Positions 1-8,481 are shown, counted from the first letter of the stretch. The stretch: DNA of 35,369 nucleotides from Pararhizobium polonicum (GCF_001687365.1 NZ_LGLV01000025.1:1-35369), one strand, 5' to 3'. Translations and numbers: made by a program. Notes: a model not told the origin generated them from the letters alone.

Positions 1-356
1 TTGAATCAAAACAAAACCGGTTTGCAAATCCGCCCCGACGAAGCATTGCCCTTAACCGGGGTTTTCCTCACTTTGTGTGATAGCCGAACATGGCGCGGAC
101 GAAATACTCGCACCGGACATCATACCGCCGAGACGGCGTGGCTCACGCGGTCCGGAGTCGAAAATTTTGAACTGGGTCTGACAGGCGGTACAAGCCCGCC
201 AACGTGGCGGCGAAGGCTCGCCATCCCAAATCCTTTGTCCCAAGGCCAAGGACAGCTTCAATTGACCTTTGGTAAACGCGTGAATGAGTGCGGTTATATC
301 GCCAGAACATCAAAAAACCGCACAGCCCATTCACCTCACAAAACGAACGATAATGT
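1..356 (+). repeat. 356-bp inverted repeat, copy 1
   Basis: This segment matches the reverse complement of 13255-13610 over its full 356 bases without a gap; I count 19 mismatches, about 95% identity. Similarity stops at 356 and may continue left of the window. It begins TTGAATCAAAACAAAACC and ends GAACGATAATGT, with no terminal inverted repeats. Several frames are open in both copies, but they show no domain I recognise and no convincing ribosome binding site, so I call it a repeat rather than a gene. Its mobile origin is inferred only from the duplication. Confidence 0.9.
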
Positions 357-616
357 CGAATTTTACTACCGGCACCGCACATGAGCGAAATTTCCGGCGC
401 GAGGCCCCATCGGCGGCGGTTCCAACGGCGTAAACACGGCCCTGCGCTACCTATTCCGGTAGCGAGTTGCTCTTCGAGAACGAAGCTTATTCCAGTCTCG
501 ACGCCAAGTCTCCACCTTTTCACGTGAATCCGCAGCGCATTCCAAGCCGAAAACGAACGCCCATCGGCCGATCCCCGGGCACGAATTCCGTGCCCCAGGC
601 CGACGCTGATACGGGC
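357..616. other. intergenic, nothing recognised
   Basis: This is the spacer between repeat copy 1 and the 3' end of the ftsK-type gene. I see no gene with a ribosome binding site and no hairpin followed by a T-run that would clearly end the ftsK transcript. Confidence 0.5.
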
Positions 617-3136
617 CTATTCCTCGTCGCCGATCGGCATCTCCGCGACCTCGCGGCCGGCAGAAAGGATCGTTCGTTTGCCGACGTGATTTGCAGATCC
701 GACAAGTCCTTCCCGTTCCATGCGCTCGACCAGCGACGCGGCTTTGTTGTAGCCGATCTGCAGGCGGCGCTGGATGTAGGAGGTCGAGCACTTCTTGTCG
801 CGCAAAACGACCTTGACCGCTTTGTCGTAGAGATCGTTGCCATCTTCCTCGGCCATTGCGCCCTTATCAAAGACAGCAGCGTCCTCGTCCGCAATCTCGT
901 CGATCTCTTCGGCATCTTCCGTGACGGTGCCGAGATATTCCGGCCGGCCCTGCGTCTTCAGATGCGCGACGACTTTTTCGACCTCCTCATCGGATACAAA
1001 CGGCCCATGAACACGGGCAATCCGCCCCCCACCGACCATATGCAGCATATCCCCCTGCCCCAGCAGATGCTCGGCCCCCTGTTCACCGAGAATGGTCCGG
1101 CTATCGATCTTGGAGGTCACCTGGAACGAAATGCGGGTCGGGAAGTTGGCCTTGATCGTGCCGGTGATGACATCGACGGATGGGCGCTGCGTCGCCATGA
1201 TCAGGTGAATACCGGCGGCACGCGCCATCTGGGCCAGCCGCTGGATCGCCCCTTCGATCTCCTTGCCGGCGACCATCATGAGGTCGGCCATCTCATCGAC
1301 GATGACGACGATATAGGGCATTGGAGCGAGATCCATTTCCTCCTGTTCGAAGATGGCCTCGCCGGTCGACCGGTCAAAGCCGGTCTGGACGCTGCACAGA
1401 ACCGTTTCACCCTTTGCCCGCGCCATCGCCGCGCGCGCATTGTAACCGTCGATATTGCGCACGCCGAGCCGCGACATCTTGCGGTAACGGTCTTCCATCT
1501 CGCGCACGGCCCATTTCAGCGCCATCACGGCCTTCTTCGGATCAGTCACAACCGGCGTCAAAAGGTGCGGAATTCCGTCATAGACCGACAATTCCAGCAT
1601 CTTCGGATCGACCATGATCAGGCGGCATTCTTCAGGCTTCAACCGGTAAAGCAGGGACAGGATCATCGTGTTGATCGCCACGGATTTGCCCGAGCCGGTG
1701 GTGCCAGCGACCAGAAGGTGCGGCATCTTGGCAAGCTCGGCGATCACAGGCTCACCACCGATGGTCTTGCCGAGGCAAAGCGCCAGCTTGAAGCGGGTCT
1801 CCCCATAATTTTCGGATTCGATCAGTTCGCGGAAATACACCGTTTCGCGCACCGGGTTCGGCAACTCGATCCCGATGACGTTACGGCCAGGCACGACGGC
1901 TACGCGGGCCGATAGCGCCGACATCGAGCGGGCGATATCATCGGCAAGACCGATGACACGCGAGGATTTCACGCCTGGCGCCGGTTCAAATTCGTAAAGC
2001 GTCACCACGGGTCCCGGGCGAACATCAATGATCTCGCCGCGAACACCGAAATCCTCCAACACGCTCTCAAGCAACCCGGCGCTTTGCTCCAATGCCTCCT
2101 GGGTTATGATCGCGGTTTCCTGAACGGAGGGCTCCTGCAGAAGCGTGACCGGTGGCAACACATATTCGGCTGCGCCAACGTCGGCCGCGACGTCCGGAAT
2201 TGCCACGAAGGTATCCGGCCGGACCGCCCGGATCGGTTTGGCTATGGTCACCTGCGGTCTTGCCATACGCGGAGGCTCGACGACGTCTGCGATCACTGAA
2301 GCGGACGGTTTTTCTTGTTCCTGTGTTCGCAACGGCGGCGCGATAGGCGCAGGTTCGGGGAGGACAGCTCCGGTCAACTGACGTGCAACCGGTTTGACGC
2401 CGATTTCCCGATAAAGAGCTGTCACCGAATTCGGCGCCACGTGATATTCCGGAGGCTGCCAGCGCAATGCCGGCGCCAGAACATCCATATCGGCCTCCAT
2501 ATCCATGGTGTTCCAGAACACCTCGTCGGACACATGGAGGAAAGGGCTGGAGCGTTTGAACACGGATTTCTGCCCCTCCGGTTGCTCAACCCCGTCCTCG
2601 CCCGGAAAGCAAACGAGATCGATAGCCGCCTGTTCCTCTGTTGCGCGGGCTGAATGAGCATCCAGGCGACTCTCGATTTCCTGCTGCAGGCGAAACGAAA
2701 GCAGCTGAATACCGGAGGCGTCCGCGCTTTCACGCCGCTCGAAAGCAGCCGGCGTGTGCTCCAACGGGCTTTCTACGCTTACCTCAACCGTTTCCGCTAA
2801 GTCGGCGGTTGCTGGTTCGTTTAACTCTGCTGCTTCCGGTTCTTTGGTTGCGTCAGCAGCCGGCCGTTTCGAATAGACACTCTCGGGTGTCCGGGTAAAA
2901 CGCACGTTTGGCCCCAGTACAAATGCGCTCTGCCAGACAGGGGCATCTCCCCTCCCCTCAATTTCCGTCATCGCGTCCGTATCGGGTTCATAAGGACCGT
3001 CATCGCTTTTCACCTCAAGGGGGGCTCCGTAGATACGGCGCTGGATCTCGGCCTTGCCCAGGTGGTTGTCAGTGTCTGCGGGCTGTTCTCCCGTGTTATC
3101 GAAGGCGTTCGAAAAATTGGTTCGGGAAAGACGCAT
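617..3136 (-). CDS. ftsK: FtsK/SpoIIIE-type DNA translocase, soluble form
   Basis: Predicted ATP-driven double-stranded DNA pump of about 839 residues. In numbering from the upstream TTG at 3154, the Walker A motif (GTTGSGKS) is near 484-491, Walker B (VVIVDEMADL) near 616-625, and the C-terminal winged-helix gamma domain near 773-835 (DKKCSTSYIQRRLQIGYNKA), which in classical FtsK reads KOPS sites. The N-terminal roughly 350 residues are acidic and low-complexity, and I see none of the four membrane helices of division FtsK. It should therefore be cytosolic. I prefer the ATG at 3136, which follows AGCAGG, over the TTG at 3154. It lies downstream of an orphan repAB in the same orientation, so a role in resolving or moving replicon DNA is plausible. 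Family certain; role inferred. Confidence 0.92.
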   Translation of the reverse strand: MRLSRTNFSNAFDNTGEQPADTDNHLGKAEIQRRIYGAPLEVKSDDGPYEPDTDAMTEIEGRGDAPVWQSAFVLGPNVRFTRTPESVYSKRPAADATKEPEAAELNEPATADLAETVEVSVESPLEHTPAAFERRESADASGIQLLSFRLQQEIESRLDAHSARATEEQAAIDLVCFPGEDGVEQPEGQKSVFKRSSPFLHVSDEVFWNTMDMEADMDVLAPALRWQPPEYHVAPNSVTALYREIGVKPVARQLTGAVLPEPAPIAPPLRTQEQEKPSASVIADVVEPPRMARPQVTIAKPIRAVRPDTFVAIPDVAADVGAAEYVLPPVTLLQEPSVQETAIITQEALEQSAGLLESVLEDFGVRGEIIDVRPGPVVTLYEFEPAPGVKSSRVIGLADDIARSMSALSARVAVVPGRNVIGIELPNPVRETVYFRELIESENYGETRFKLALCLGKTIGGEPVIAELAKMPHLLVAGTTGSGKSVAINTMILSLLYRLKPEECRLIMVDPKMLELSVYDGIPHLLTPVVTDPKKAVMALKWAVREMEDRYRKMSRLGVRNIDGYNARAAMARAKGETVLCSVQTGFDRSTGEAIFEQEEMDLAPMPYIVVIVDEMADLMMVAGKEIEGAIQRLAQMARAAGIHLIMATQRPSVDVITGTIKANFPTRISFQVTSKIDSRTILGEQGAEHLLGQGDMLHMVGGGRIARVHGPFVSDEEVEKVVAHLKTQGRPEYLGTVTEDAEEIDEIADEDAAVFDKGAMAEEDGNDLYDKAVKVVLRDKKCSTSYIQRRLQIGYNKAASLVERMEREGLVGSANHVGKRTILSAGREVAEMPIGDEE

Positions 3137-3154
3137 AGGGACCTGCTCACTCAA

Positions 3155-3743
3155 AATTCACGGGCAATGGGCACATCCTTTTCAATAGAAAATAAAGGTT
3201 AATCAGCCCTTTCCAGCCGGCTTTTCTTACAGAATTTCCGTTCACCCATAGCGAGCGTCCAGACCATCAGAACAATCACAAACTCGCCTTTCCCCCGTTC
3301 TGATCCGGCTCCTCAGGTAGCTGTCGGCAGAGTGAATATGGACCCCTCGCGCGAAAATACAGGCGATGACGGTGGTAGCATTTTCCGATCCAGGCATCTC
3401 GCATGCGTACCGATAGATACCCGTGCCTCGCGATCCAGCATCGTACAGCTTCTGACCATGGAATCACGCCGGTGCGAAATGGCGGCTGCGACGCTATAAG
3501 GAATGATTTCAGGGCTGACTCAGCCTCACCAAAGAGAAAGGACCGCTGTCCTTTAAGGAGAGTGAAGCCAGCGTTAGCCTCTTGCGTAGCCGCTTATGGG
3601 GTCTCCCACCGCAAGCTATCGCTGTGACAGAGTGCCCGATAGAGTTCCCCCCATATGGGCGCTTTTGGCTACTCTTCGATAGCCGTTGTCCTCAAGGCTC
3701 CCGCCATAACGGGAGCCCGATGTAAAAGCTAGCGTCAGCCTGG
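3155..3743. other. 589-bp spacer rich in hairpins
   Basis: There is no credible gene between ftsK and the orphan repB. The part at 3511-3717 holds at least six perfect short inverted repeats, listed under the structured element. The remaining part (3155-3510) shows nothing I recognise. A repABC operon would carry the repC leader and repC at this position, and no repC remnant is visible. Confidence 0.6.
3511..3717. other. cluster of inverted repeats, candidate structured RNA or DNA element
   Basis: Seen directly: GGCTGA-C-TCAGCC (3513-3525), AAAGGAC-CGCT-GTCCTTT (3537-3554), CTTGCG/CGCAAG (3581-3586/3610-3615) enclosing TGGG/CCCA (3597-3600/3605-3608), TATGGGG/CCCCATA (3595-3601/3649-3655) enclosing CTATCG/CGATAG (3616-3621/3637-3642), GGCTA/TAGCC (3667-3671/3680-3684) and GGCTCCCG/CGGGAGCC (3696-3703/3710-3717). 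The third and fourth sets share bases and cannot both form. The strand is unknown. It could be a regulatory RNA, a relic of the repC leader, a recombination or replication site, or a repeat of mobile origin. Confidence 0.5.
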
Positions 3744-4739
3744 CTATTTTTGGCTGGCGATAAATTCCGCATAGAGATCATCCAGGCGTTCAGCAAGATA
3801 TCCGCCGAATTCGGGAACCTGACGTTCATCGAAAACGATCCGCGTCTGAGCATCATCGCGTTCGATGCGCGCGGCTTTGCGGCCCTGTGGGTTTTTCCAC
3901 TCCTGCGTCTCCGGTTTGCGTTTTATGAGTTCGTTGCCGAGTCTTTCGAAAACGCGACCAAAGCGCGCATCGCTGTCAGCGGCGAGAAAATCCACATCCG
4001 TGATCAGAGTTTCCAGAACATGCTGTTTCTGCTCCGCGCGGTCCACCAGCGCTGCCCAGCGTGCCCGGCCTGCCTTTGGCGCCGGTCCGATCGCCTGAAC
4101 CAGGTATTCGGGAATGCTGCGGGCAATGGAAATATAGCGACTGAGATCGCCTTTGTCTGTCGAGAGTGCTGCCATGATCGTCACGCGATCATAACCACCA
4201 TCCTCAAGGCGCCGAGCAAACTGTGCCTTTTCGATGTAGGACAAGTCCTGCCGGTCGAGATTTTCTTTGCCTTGCGCAATGACAAGCTCGTTGTCCGTCA
4301 ATGTCTGGACGATTGCCCGAACCGTTCGCCCAAGGAGGGCTGCGGCACGCAAGCGCCTGCGGCCGTAGGCCACCTGGAAACGGCCGGGAGAAGCGAGTTG
4401 CGGGCGCACCAGTATGGGCACCTGCTGTCCATTTTCTCGCATACTCGCGACCAACGCCTCAAACCCGGGATCGACCGTTATGGAAATACGGTCGCTGACC
4501 GAGGAATGATCGATCAGTGCGGGGTCAAGATCAACAACCGACGACCCGGAAGCCAGCTGTTCCTGAAGCTTCGCCGCGCTGCGCGCACCCTCTGTCATTT
4601 CCTGAAGAGATGCCCCCATCGCAGAGATGGCGCCCGTGCGGACGCGATCTACATTTTTTTCCACACCTGCGCTCGCAGGCGGAGCGGCGCCTTCGGGCCT
4701 TCGCATGAACAGTGTATTAACGGTATCTTTTCGGCTCAC
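3744..4739 (-). CDS. repB: RepB, ParB-family partition protein (orphan repAB module)
   Basis: Centromere-binding partner of the RepA ATPase, 331 residues from a GTG start. The start is chosen because the protein then begins MSRKDT, exactly as in the second RepB of this window; the upstream ATG at 4793 would place the N-terminus inside the partition-site palindrome. The ParB core carries YGRRRLRAA at about 125-133, the ENLDRQDLSYIE block at about 159-170 and a helix-turn-helix at about 183-205. Unlike the second module, it does not overlap repA: a 169-bp gap with two partition sites separates them. No repC follows; the next gene is ftsK. It probably binds the GTTGGGA-type palindromes upstream (inference). 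Confidence 0.93.
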   Translation of the reverse strand: MSRKDTVNTLFMRRPEGAAPPASAGVEKNVDRVRTGAISAMGASLQEMTEGARSAAKLQEQLASGSSVVDLDPALIDHSSVSDRISITVDPGFEALVASMRENGQQVPILVRPQLASPGRFQVAYGRRRLRAAALLGRTVRAIVQTLTDNELVIAQGKENLDRQDLSYIEKAQFARRLEDGGYDRVTIMAALSTDKGDLSRYISIARSIPEYLVQAIGPAPKAGRARWAALVDRAEQKQHVLETLITDVDFLAADSDARFGRVFERLGNELIKRKPETQEWKNPQGRKAARIERDDAQTRIVFDERQVPEFGGYLAERLDDLYAEFIASQK

Positions 4740-4764
4740 AGCAGGCCCCCGTGATTGTATTGCA

Positions 4765-4800
4765 ATGAGGATTGGTTGGGAGTTCCCAACCAATCCTCAT
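4765..4800. promoter_or_regulatory. parS: parS-like partition site inside a 36-bp palindrome
   Basis: The core GTTGGGAGTTCCCAAC at 4775-4790 fits the repABC partition-site pattern GTT-N10-AAC. The symmetry extends outward to 17-bp perfect arms around a 2-nt centre, which makes it longer than the other sites here. It lies between repA and repB of the orphan module, just upstream of the repB GTG. A transcriptional role in the same place is possible. Confidence 0.8.
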
Positions 4801-4865
4801 GATGAACGATAGATGTTTCCGATGCCTTCGTCACAACCCCCAGGGCAGAACGCTCGAAGCCCGCT

Positions 4866-4881
4866 GTTGGGAGCTCCCAAC
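4866..4881. promoter_or_regulatory. parS: parS-like partition site
   Basis: This is the perfect 16-bp palindrome GTTGGGAGCTCCCAAC, with the GC centre of the consensus GTTNNNNGCNNNNAAC for repABC replicons. It lies just beyond the repA stop codon, 76 bp from its companion at 4775-4790, whose half-sites are identical. Confidence 0.85.
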
Positions 4882-4908
4882 ATATTCCTCTCGATATCAT
4901 TTGGGGGA

Positions 4909-6141
4909 TCATCTCGGACTACGCCCCCATGCCTGCCGGATGAGAGATTCCACCTCGCCATTGACCGCATCCAATGCTTCCATCGCACGGTCATATGTCG
5001 AGCGGGTCAGATTTTCCCGCCCGATCTCATAGAGGGTCTGCTTCGTCAGTCCGGCATCGGAAACGGCTGCCGACTTGACCATAGGATTGGTCATGACGTG
5101 ATCGTCGAACAGATTGCGCAGAAGAGCGGCAACCTTTGTCTGCGGGGCATCCTGTGGCTCATAGCGAGTGAGCAAATACCGAATGAAATCGTATTTCAAC
5201 TCACCACCGGCTTCGCGAACGACGGCCAGCAGATCGTGTGTCATCAAAAGAAACTGGCTCATGGAGGCCACGTCCAGCATCTGGGGATGAATGGTTACAA
5301 CCATCGACGTGGCGGCGCAGAGGCCGCTCAGGGTGAGATACCCCAATTGCGGCGGGCAGTCGATGACGACGACGTCATAGTCGTCGGCAACTTCGTCGAG
5401 CGCACGTGCGACTCGCGTAAAGAAAATTCCGTCCGCATCACGCGAGCCGGTGGTTAGCGCACGGGGCGTCGTGTGCTCGAATTCCATCAGCTCGAGATTG
5501 CCTGGAACGAGATTAAGCCCGTCGAAATACGTGTTGCGGATAATATCCGCCAAGGGGCGTTTTTCCTCGTCGTAACGGATGGCGGCATAAAGCGTCTCGT
5601 TAGACTTCACGTCCGTTTCCGGCAGCACGCCAAGAAGGGCAGAAAGGCTTGCCTGCGGATCGAGATCGACTGCGAGAACGCGATAACCCTGCAGCGCCAG
5701 ATACTGGGCAAGGTGAACCGAAGTGGTCGTCTTGCCCGAGCCGCCCTTGAAATTGGTGACCGCAATGACCTGCAAGTGATCGTCCGGCCCGCGACGCGGG
5801 ACGAGATTGTAGGCCTCTCGTCCCCGCGCCGTCTGCGCCAGCTTCTCACGCAATTCGTTGATCTGGCGAAGGGTATACAGGCGACGTCCATTGCTGGTCA
5901 GATCAGGCTGCGGTCCTTCGCCCGCCAGCGTCATCTTCCGCAGCGTCGAATCAGAGACGCCCATCAGCCGGGCCGCCTCACCAGACGTAAACCGCCGCAA
6001 CGCCTTGCTGGCGGTCGGCGGGAAGAGTACCTCGCTAATGGCCTGGAGCTGCGAGCTTATGATCGCCGCATGATCTCCAATTGTCTCATCGACGGTCTTC
6101 CGTTCGATCCTGGGTGCTTGAATGGTATTGTTCACGCTCAA
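4909..6141 (-). CDS. repA: RepA, ParA-family partition ATPase (orphan repAB module)
   Basis: Walker-type ATPase that positions replicon copies with RepB and usually represses its own operon, about 410 residues. An N-terminal helix-turn-helix region (about 51-90, GEAARLMGVSDSTLRKM) precedes the deviant Walker A motif KGGSGKTT near 132, then DLDPQAS and DCPPQLG. The start is TTG at 6141 or GTG at 6135; no ATG is near and the ribosome binding site is weak, so the start is uncertain. A 10-bp inverted repeat overlapping a candidate promoter lies just upstream and suggests autorepression. Similar in plan to, but clearly diverged from, the RepA at 9608-10822, so this is a second incompatibility-type module rather than a recent duplicate. 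Confidence 0.94.
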   Translation of the reverse strand: MSVNNTIQAPRIERKTVDETIGDHAAIISSQLQAISEVLFPPTASKALRRFTSGEAARLMGVSDSTLRKMTLAGEGPQPDLTSNGRRLYTLRQINELREKLAQTARGREAYNLVPRRGPDDHLQVIAVTNFKGGSGKTTTSVHLAQYLALQGYRVLAVDLDPQASLSALLGVLPETDVKSNETLYAAIRYDEEKRPLADIIRNTYFDGLNLVPGNLELMEFEHTTPRALTTGSRDADGIFFTRVARALDEVADDYDVVVIDCPPQLGYLTLSGLCAATSMVVTIHPQMLDVASMSQFLLMTHDLLAVVREAGGELKYDFIRYLLTRYEPQDAPQTKVAALLRNLFDDHVMTNPMVKSAAVSDAGLTKQTLYEIGRENLTRSTYDRAMEALDAVNGEVESLIRQAWGRSPR

Positions 6142-6587
6142 AAACTTTCGTCACGGTAAAATGGCCCAACCGGGGATATAACCGTGACGATACGCAACGC
6201 AGCGATTCGTTCAAGAAGTTATTGATTGACTGATGCTTATGGTGACAGAGCGTGAAACTGAAACGAAGGCAGGTGGCAATGAATTTTCCGTATGAATCCA
6301 AAGTGTTCGGGATTTCGCCAAGTTGCCATGGGGAGAAACTCCTGGCATGAATGAATCATGTGCGTAATCCTCTCCTCTAGTCTCTTGCAGACAAGATAGC
6401 GGGAAGGGTCAGTGCTCTTATGCAGCAGCACAAGCGATCCTGCTGACCTGAACACTATCGCATGGCCGGTTTTGAACCCCGTAAATTTTATAGAAAACAT
6501 GCGGAACTAATCGTGTCTCTGCGCATTGTTGCATCAGGTCGATTTCTGTCGGCACCAACCACCGTTAACAACGATGAGGATGTGCAG
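6142..6587. other. intergenic region between divergent genes
   Basis: Apart from the repA operator/promoter, it holds one imperfect hairpin at 6324-6347 (TGCCA and GGAG paired with CTCC and TGGCA around AAA). No gene is supported. The upstream extension of the next gene to 6462 is unlikely, because a purine-rich GATGAGGATG stretch precedes the ATG at 6588. Confidence 0.5.
6148..6214 (-). promoter_or_regulatory. candidate repA promoter with overlapping operator
   Basis: Perfect 10-bp arms TCGTCACGGT (6148-6157) and ACCGTGACGA (6181-6190) are separated by 23 bp and end 6 bp before the repA TTG. On the minus strand a TTGAAC box (6214-6209) and TATCGT box (6192-6187) stand 16 nt apart, with the second inside the distal operator arm. 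Binding there would block transcription, which fits known RepA autoregulation. The promoter boxes are a visual match only. Confidence 0.6.
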
Positions 6588-6971
6588 ATGAACAACCTTT
6601 TACCCGAACTGCATGAGGGGCATGCGCCGATCACGTTGCATCAGCTATTCCGTGACGCGTTAGAAGCCTATGATGACTGGATCGAAGGGACCGAAGTTCC
6701 CGTGGTCTACCATCAGGGCACGGCGGTTCCGATCGCGTTGGTGTTCGATCATATGCGGGATTGCACGGACATCTTGCCGAACAATATGGTCAGTGCCATC
6801 ACCGAGCGGCTGACCAAACCTTGGAGCAGCAATAGTCCGCTGGATGAGATGCCGTTTTCGACCGCCGCCCGCGTCATGTACGTTATGGTGCGCAAACGGC
6901 AGCTGCGACGGAGCAGCAGCGACATCAACGCCTTCATCCGCCGGTTTGAAAAGCTGCGCACCAATCCCTGA
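6588..6971 (+). CDS. hypothetical protein, 127 aa
   Basis: I do not recognise the family. The ATG at 6588 is preceded by GATGAGGATGTGCAG. The protein begins MNNLLPELHEGHAPITLHQL, is mixed alpha-helical in appearance, and has a basic stretch near the C-terminus (VRKRQLRRSSSDINAF). There is no signal peptide or membrane helix. It is the only plus-strand gene in the replicon core and sits between the two partition modules, divergent from the orphan repA and convergent with repC. That location suggests a replicon-maintenance role, but nothing in the sequence proves it. Confidence 0.7.
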   Translation: MNNLLPELHEGHAPITLHQLFRDALEAYDDWIEGTEVPVVYHQGTAVPIALVFDHMRDCTDILPNNMVSAITERLTKPWSSNSPLDEMPFSTAARVMYVMVRKRQLRRSSSDINAFIRRFEKLRTNP

Positions 6972-7174
6972 CACTAAACGGATATAGCCGTCCCCTCGTT
7001 GACGTTGAAGATAACAAGGAAACCACGGTTCACCGATTTTCTTTAGAAGCTTTTTTCGCTGTAGATAGTCATTCGCCACACGATGCACCTTCGATCTGTG
7101 GTTGGTCTCTTCCATCAGCTACGGGTAGTTTGTCGGCTCGAAGAATCGAACACTCTGGCTGGTAAGGGGCTCTC

Positions 7175-8389
7175 CTAGCTCGCTTTTCGTTCCGAAGATG
7201 CGCTGGCCCGTATCAGCGCCATCAACATCGGTCCGAGCGAGAACTCTCCCTTTTCGGCTCGCCGTGTCAGATCGCGTAAATACCCGCCGGCGGAATTGAT
7301 ATGCTCGCCCCGTTCGAGAATGCAGGCCATGACAGCCGCAGCGTTCTCAGGGCCAAGGGCTTGGCAAGCGCTTTGGTAGGCACCGGGACTGACGCCGAGC
7401 ATCGATCGGACGACAATGGCCGCGGCCATCAGATCTCGCCAGCTGGAAATGGCACCGCCTGGGCCGTACATCGTAATATCCGGGCATGCATTCAGCACCA
7501 TGCCTAACGGGAATGCTTTTATCGGTTCCTGTTGTTTTTGTGGTTTCGTTATCCGATTTGTGTCTCGCTGATCGTCACAGAGCTGTTCAGATTCAGTGAT
7601 AGAGTCTGGTTTCGAATTCTGTATGTGCCGCTCAATTTGATAGGGATTGCCGCTCAGTTTTTTGGATTTAATCTGTATTTCCAATTGGTTGATAGTGTCA
7701 TCACGCAAGTGATGCATTTTATCGAGCGTTTGGGTCAAATGCAGTGCAGACAATTTGCGTGGAAGGGCTTTGAGGAGCGAGATGGCATGAAGACGGATGG
7801 TTTCCCAATCGCCACTCATGCCTTCGTTTAGGGCCGTTTCCACGAGTTTTGTGATATCGCGGCAGCAAATGGTAAGCCGCTCACGCATGCGTTGCAGCTG
7901 CAGGCGCTCGGCAATGACGGCATCGGCGAGCCGTTCGATGTCCTCGGACTGAGCCAACAACGGTGCCAGAGAGAAGCCGTAAGCTTCGTCAATCGTCCCG
8001 GTGCGATCCCGGCGGGCATAACGTTTGCCATTGGCGCTATCCTTGCGTGCCAGAAGCCCGACTTCGACCAAAACGGCCAGGTGGCGGCGGATCGTCTGTT
8101 CAGCCATTCCATGCGTGCGCAAGGATAGCTGGGCGTTCGACGGAAAGACCACCAGGCCATTGTCTTGTGAAAGCTCGTTCTTCGGATAGAAGCTGAGCAA
8201 GGCGTTCATCACGGCCAGCGCTCGATCTGTTACGCCCAAACGCGGCTTCGCCTCGCACAGAGCTCGGTATAGTTTCCACTTGTCGACCGATTTATCCGGC
8301 TCGATGTCCTTGGCGATCACTTGGCTTGCCAACATGCCAAGCGTCATCGACCGCCGCCCAAAGGGCGTCGTCACATGTCCACGTTCCAT
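7175..8389 (-). CDS. repC: RepC, replication initiator
   Basis: Initiator protein of repABC replicons, about 404 residues, essential for replication and acting mainly in cis. The start at 8389 (MERGHVTTPFGRRSMTLGML) matches the usual RepC N-terminus and follows GAAGGACA; an in-frame ATG at 8413 is less likely. The N-terminal half has the winged-helix-like segment (NAQLSLRTHGMAEQTIRRHLAVL), followed by a basic linker and the conserved C-terminal part (GPGGAISSWRDLMAAAIVVRSMLG). It lies 196 bp downstream of repB, and the antisense RNA gene in that leader should control its expression. An AT-rich stretch within the gene probably marks the origin. Confidence 0.95.
   Translation of the reverse strand: MERGHVTTPFGRRSMTLGMLASQVIAKDIEPDKSVDKWKLYRALCEAKPRLGVTDRALAVMNALLSFYPKNELSQDNGLVVFPSNAQLSLRTHGMAEQTIRRHLAVLVEVGLLARKDSANGKRYARRDRTGTIDEAYGFSLAPLLAQSEDIERLADAVIAERLQLQRMRERLTICCRDITKLVETALNEGMSGDWETIRLHAISLLKALPRKLSALHLTQTLDKMHHLRDDTINQLEIQIKSKKLSGNPYQIERHIQNSKPDSITESEQLCDDQRDTNRITKPQKQQEPIKAFPLGMVLNACPDITMYGPGGAISSWRDLMAAAIVVRSMLGVSPGAYQSACQALGPENAAAVMACILERGEHINSAGGYLRDLTRRAEKGEFSLGPMLMALIRASASSERKAS
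7520..7700. other. oriV: candidate replication origin inside repC
   Basis: This stretch of repC is visibly richer in A and T than its surroundings and encodes the variable linker (around QIKSKKLSGN to TKPQKQQEP). In studied repABC plasmids the origin lies within repC in an AT-rich segment. The assignment rests on that precedent and composition only; I see no iterons. Confidence 0.45.
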
Positions 8390-8446
8390 TGTCCTTCGCC
8401 TTCTACAAGGCAAAAGAAATCAACTCACCAAACGGCGCCAAGACTC

Positions 8447-8475
8447 TTGACAGTGATTCCCGGAAATGCGATTCT
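8447..8475 (+). promoter_or_regulatory. promoter of the antisense RNA
   Basis: TTGACA at 8447-8452 and GATTCT at 8470-8475 are separated by 17 nt on the plus strand, opposite to repB and repC. This is the expected position and direction for the constitutive counter-transcribed RNA promoter of repABC plasmids. Confidence 0.8.
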
Positions 8476-8481
8476 CAAGCT

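Noticed and set aside
1..356. Repeat as an insertion sequence end or transposon arm
   Set aside because: No terminal inverted repeats, no transposase motifs and no confirmed target duplications; kept as a repeat of unknown nature.
467..1915. Long plus-strand open frame (482 codons) opposite ftsK
   Set aside because: It lies wholly within a gene with complete FtsK motifs on the other strand; its composition (rich in H, R, D) is what the antisense of a GC-rich gene gives, and no domain is visible.
3750..4754. Plus-strand open frame opposite the orphan repB
   Set aside because: Antisense to a clear ParB-family gene, with no recognised domain.
4765..4800. Palindrome as a transcription terminator of repA
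   Set aside because: No T-run follows on either strand, and the core fits the parS pattern with a second copy close by.
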